The translations under genes were made by a program, and so were the position numbers. 64,000 nt of DNA from Mesoflavibacter zeaxanthinifaciens DSM 18436 (GTDB lineage Bacteria > Bacteroidota > Bacteroidia > Flavobacteriales > Flavobacteriaceae). The stretch is from the NCBI RefSeq assembly GCF_000422365.1, contig NZ_AULQ01000006.1, positions 191,001-255,000 of the forward strand. The letters run 5' to 3'. Each line of letters begins with the position of its first letter. The stretch's first letter is position 1. Shown here one piece after another: positions 60,928 to 64,000 of the stretch. A model generated the notes under the pieces. It was given only the letters and a program-made list of their open reading frames with translations, was not told the DNA's origin and ran no database searches.

Positions 60928-63519
60928 ATGAAAAAAATCTACAATCTTACTTTTTTACTTTTTACAGTATTGATGTTTTCTCAATCAAAAGCAACAAAGG
61001 ACGTTAATTGGACTAAAATGAATAATAACCAAGACGCTACCTTTTATCAAATTCAAGAAGATTTTTATAACTACTGGAGTGGTAAAACACCAGAAAGAGG
61101 AAAAGGTTATAAACCTTTTAAACGTTGGGAAGATTATATGGCTCCAAGGGTATACCCTACAGGAGATATAACATTACCAACAACAACTTATGATAATTAC
61201 ATGACATGGTTATTAAGAAGATCTAACAATTCAGAAAGATCTTTTTCATCAACATCATCATTAGTTACCAGCAATTGGACTCAGTTAGGACCAATAGGTC
61301 CAGCAGATGGACCATTACCATACACAGGTACAGGAGCAGGACGTGTTAATTTTTTACGTTTTGACCCAAATAATTCTAATATAATGTATGTCGGAGCACC
61401 AGATGGTGGTTTATGGAAGTCTACAGATGGAGGATCCTCTTGGACAACTAATACAGACTTTTTAACAATTATAGGTTGTTCAGATTTAGCGATAGATCCA
61501 ACAAATTCTCAAATAATGTATTTAGCAACAGGAGATCTTGAGGGTAATAGGAATAGTATAGGAATTTTAAAATCTACAGATGGAGGTAATACTTGGAATA
61601 CTACAAGTTTGGTTATCGATGCTGCAAACGGTTGGAAGCTATCTAAATTATTAATAGATCCAAACAATCCATCAAGAATGATAGTAGCTAGTAATGTAGG
61701 AGCATGGATTACAACAGATGGTTGGAATACTAATACATTTACAGATATTGATGGAAGTTTTCCAGATTTAAAGGATATGGAGTTTAAACCAGGTTTGCTA
61801 AACGCAAATACTATTTACGCAGCAGGAACAAAATTTTTTAAATCTACAAATTTTGGAAATACTTGGACAGAAATAACTAATGGTTTACCTACCTCTAATA
61901 TTTCTCGTATAGCATTAGCAGTAACATCAGGAGATGATAGCTATGTTTATGCACTTATAGGAGAATCTACTAACCAATCTTATATGGGTACTTACCGATC
62001 TACAGACAGCGGTAATTCATTTACTGCTATGTCTACATCACCAAACTTATTAGGATATGAAGCCGATGGATCTGACTCTGGCGGTCAAGCTTTTTTTGAT
62101 TTATCAATAGTCGCTTCTCCTACACAACCTAATAACATCACAATAGGTGGTGTAAACCACTGGAGATCATTTGATGGCGGTACTACTTGGGAAAATGTAT
62201 CTGTATGGGATTCAGGAGAAATTCATGCAGATGTCCACGAAATAACCTATCATCCTGGTAGTTCTTCTACAATGTATTCTTGTAATGATGGTGGAATATT
62301 TAAATCTACAGATAATGGTAATCAATGGACTGATATTAGTGGTAATTTAGCTATTGGTCAAGTAGTAAAACTAGGGTTGTCTAGTAATTTTGAAACTCAA
62401 ATAGTAGCCGGAGAACAAGATAACGGAACTATTCTTAACACATCCGTTATCAATGACTGGTATGGCATAAATGGAGGAGATGGAGGTGAATGTTTTATTG
62501 ATTATACAAATGATAATTTAATATATGTTCAATATGTAGAAGGTAAATATAGTCGTATTGATTATAGTACTATCCCAGAAACTAAAGATGATATTCAAAC
62601 AGGATTGCCTAATGGAATTGATTTTTATAGTCCATTTAAAATGGATCCTGTAAATCATCTAAAATTATATTCAGGAGGAACACCAACATTATATACTTCA
62701 ACTAATCAAGGAGATAACTGGAGCGCTTTGGGTACACCTTCAGGATCAGGAAGTATTAAAGAGTTTGTAGTAGCACCAAGTAATCCATCAATAATATACA
62801 CGGTACAATTTGATGCAATTTCTAAATCAACAGATTCTGGTCATACTTTTACAGATGTTTCTGGATCTTTACCAACTTCTGTTGCTTTATCTAATATTAC
62901 AGTGTCTAATACAGATCCTAACAAAGTATGGGTAACTTACTCTGGTTATGAAGATGGAACCAAAGTTTTTAGGTCAATAGATGGCGGACAAACTTGGACT
63001 AATATTTCTGCAGGTTTACCAAATGTACCTATGAATACTTTAGTATACAGAAATAATAGTACAACAGACGAAATTTATGTTGGAGGAGATGTTGGTGTTT
63101 ATATTACAAATAATGATGCAACGTCTTGGCAACCATATATGACTAATTTACCTCACGCTTCAGTTAGAGACTTAGAAATATTTTATCCAACAAATAAATT
63201 AAGAGCAGGAACATACGGTAGAGGCGTTTGGGAAACCGATCTAAATTCAGAAACTTTAGGAATTCAAAATTTTGCCGATTTTAATAAAGATAATTCAGTA
63301 AAGATCTTTAGTAATTCTAATGAAGATTTGCAGATAAGTTCTAACGTTAATATTGTTAGTATAGTAATTTTTGATGTATTAGGTAAAAAGGTTTTTGAAG
63401 AAGAATATATAAATTCAATGATATTTACAGTAAATGCTATTAGAAAAAATCAGAATGTATATTTTGTTAAAACAACACTTTCGGACAAATCAATAGCAAT
63501 TAACAAAATTGTGTTTTAA
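60928..63519 (+). CDS. Large BNR/VPS10-like repeat protein exported by T9SS
   Basis: Secreted protein of 863 residues with a signal peptide (MKKIYNLTFLLFTVLMFSQ). Many BNR/Asp-box-like repeats form beta-propellers, for example GGLWKSTDGGSSWTTN, GILKSTDGGNTWNT, GIFKSTDNGNQWTD and KVFRSIDGGQTWTNIS. The C-terminal ~75 residues (VKIFSNSNEDLQISSN, then IFDVLGKKVFEEEY) are a diverged T9SS type A sorting domain; YPNP is replaced by FSNS. Such propellers act as sialidases, glycan binders or cell-wall proteins, but no catalytic set is visible. A near-match promoter (TTG 60900, TTACTTTG 60919-60926) ends one base before the ATG. Confidence 0.88.
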   Translation: MKKIYNLTFLLFTVLMFSQSKATKDVNWTKMNNNQDATFYQIQEDFYNYWSGKTPERGKGYKPFKRWEDYMAPRVYPTGDITLPTTTYDNYMTWLLRRSNNSERSFSSTSSLVTSNWTQLGPIGPADGPLPYTGTGAGRVNFLRFDPNNSNIMYVGAPDGGLWKSTDGGSSWTTNTDFLTIIGCSDLAIDPTNSQIMYLATGDLEGNRNSIGILKSTDGGNTWNTTSLVIDAANGWKLSKLLIDPNNPSRMIVASNVGAWITTDGWNTNTFTDIDGSFPDLKDMEFKPGLLNANTIYAAGTKFFKSTNFGNTWTEITNGLPTSNISRIALAVTSGDDSYVYALIGESTNQSYMGTYRSTDSGNSFTAMSTSPNLLGYEADGSDSGGQAFFDLSIVASPTQPNNITIGGVNHWRSFDGGTTWENVSVWDSGEIHADVHEITYHPGSSSTMYSCNDGGIFKSTDNGNQWTDISGNLAIGQVVKLGLSSNFETQIVAGEQDNGTILNTSVINDWYGINGGDGGECFIDYTNDNLIYVQYVEGKYSRIDYSTIPETKDDIQTGLPNGIDFYSPFKMDPVNHLKLYSGGTPTLYTSTNQGDNWSALGTPSGSGSIKEFVVAPSNPSIIYTVQFDAISKSTDSGHTFTDVSGSLPTSVALSNITVSNTDPNKVWVTYSGYEDGTKVFRSIDGGQTWTNISAGLPNVPMNTLVYRNNSTTDEIYVGGDVGVYITNNDATSWQPYMTNLPHASVRDLEIFYPTNKLRAGTYGRGVWETDLNSETLGIQNFADFNKDNSVKIFSNSNEDLQISSNVNIVSIVIFDVLGKKVFEEEYINSMIFTVNAIRKNQNVYFVKTTLSDKSIAINKIVF

Positions 63520-63628
63520 TTTGTCTTAACCCTTAAGTAAGATTAAATAGCCTTATATCATTTTAAATAATGTTATTTTATAAAGAGACTTTAATTGTGT
63601 GTGTGAGTAGGGAAAATACGTTAAAGTC

Positions 63629-63662
63629 AAAGCCACGCAGATTATGCGTGGCTTATTTTTTT
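63629..63662 (+). terminator. Terminator after the BNR-repeat gene
   Basis: AGCCACGCA (63631-63639) / TGCGTGGCT (63645-63653) is a perfect 9-bp stem followed by a T-rich tail. It is just beside the 3' end of the convergent carboxylase gene and may serve both. Confidence 0.85.
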
Positions 63663-63663
63663 A

Positions 63664-64000
63664 TTATAATGGAATATTACCATGTTTTCTATTAGGTAAT
63701 ACTTCTTCTTTGTCTTCCAACATGGTAAACGCTTTAATTAATTTACGTCTGGTATCTTTTGGCAAAATCACTTCGTCTATAAATCCGCGTTCAGCTGCTT
63801 TATAAGGATTAGCAAAAAGATCTGCATATTCTGCTTCTTTTTCTAACAGCTTTTCTTCAGGATTATCTGCTGCTTTAATTTCTTTTCTAAAAATAATTTC
63901 ACTAGCACCTTTTGCACCCATTACAGCAATTTCTGCACTTGGCCAAGCGTAATTTAAATCGGCACCAATGTGTTTAGAGTTCATTACATCATAAGCGCCA
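63664..64000 (-). CDS. Acyl-CoA carboxylase beta subunit (carboxyltransferase), C-terminal part
   Basis: The C-terminal 111 or so residues of a biotin-dependent acyl-CoA (propionyl/methylcrotonyl-type) carboxylase beta subunit. The visible frame reads GAYDVMNSKHIGADLNYAWP from the window edge, the well-conserved region, then AEIAVMGAKGASEIIFRKEI and an ending PLPNRKHGNIPL-like tail (VLPNRKHGNIPL). The typical start of this family is ~400 residues upstream, outside the window. A propionyl-CoA carboxylase role would match the PrpE-like ligase at 41960 but cannot be told from the fragment. Confidence 0.92.
   Translation of the reverse strand, partial: GAYDVMNSKHIGADLNYAWPSAEIAVMGAKGASEIIFRKEIKAADNPEEKLLEKEAEYADLFANPYKAAERGFIDEVILPKDTRRKLIKAFTMLEDKEEVLPNRKHGNIPL

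Noticed and set aside
1-64000. CRISPR array, tRNA, rRNA or prophage genes
   Set aside because: Looked for regular spaced repeats, cloverleaf-type sequences and phage structural genes on both strands by eye; none was convincing. A tool search would be more reliable for tRNA.

Overview
The window is chromosomal DNA from a low-GC marine-type member of the Flavobacteriaceae (Bacteroidota). Evidence: gldF and gldG gliding genes, secreted proteins with type IX secretion (T9SS) C-terminal sorting domains, SCSSDDD-type lipoproteins, TAnnTTTG-type -7 promoter elements, few Shine-Dalgarno sequences, an AT-rich base composition, and a ribonucleotide reductase in which the ATP-cone sits on NrdB instead of NrdA. 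No rRNA, tRNA, CRISPR array, complete insertion sequence or prophage was seen.

Layout. 1-8.4 kb: end of a small CNGKC-motif membrane protein, then a tripartite RND efflux operon (TolC, lipoprotein adaptor, pump) followed by a PII-like protein, a DUF2892 protein, a split YeeE/YedE sulfur transporter and a DUF4870 protein. 8.4-17.4 kb: a membrane two-component system (propeller/Y_Y_Y histidine kinase plus LytTR regulator) followed by an uncharacterised exported protein, a T9SS-exported beta-helix protein and small lipoproteins. Three promoters here share a tandem repeat with an exact 21-bp period. 17.5-25.1 kb: housekeeping genes on both strands (dnaN, gldG, a BamE-like insert, gldF, a monooxygenase-like protein, SAM hydroxide adenosyltransferase, phoH, purC). 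25.2-34.2 kb: accessory genes, including an orphan gene next to a large imperfect hairpin that resembles an integron attC site, a HAD dehalogenase, a META lipoprotein, a TetR/AhpD-like pair with matching 16-bp operators, an HGSNAT-type acyltransferase, an amino-acid symporter, and an AraC / aldehyde dehydrogenase / DUF779 set.

34.4-50 kb is a short-chain fatty-acid module: an InsA-like zinc-ribbon/HTH protein, outer-membrane porin, DUF4212 plus ActP-like symporter, a small membrane protein, a symporter-fused (CrbS-like) histidine kinase, a receiver-only response regulator, a two-TM protein, a PrpE-like ligase and Acs. A cold-shock gene and a truncated HU-like gene follow, then a DnaQ-like exonuclease and a cNMP/CBS/DUF294 protein. 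A 25-bp sequence occurs exactly twice, in opposite orientation, before the porin gene and before the 72-aa gene that leads into prpE. It may be a shared regulatory site of this module.

50-64 kb: a di-haem peroxidase paired with a PhoX-like lipoprotein, MarC, an MFS drug exporter, nrdB-nrdA with an ATP-cone on NrdB, a TPR/HTH membrane regulator, a large BNR-repeat T9SS protein, and the 3' end of an acyl-CoA carboxylase beta subunit. Short palindromic repeats of several families lie between genes throughout, some inside operons.
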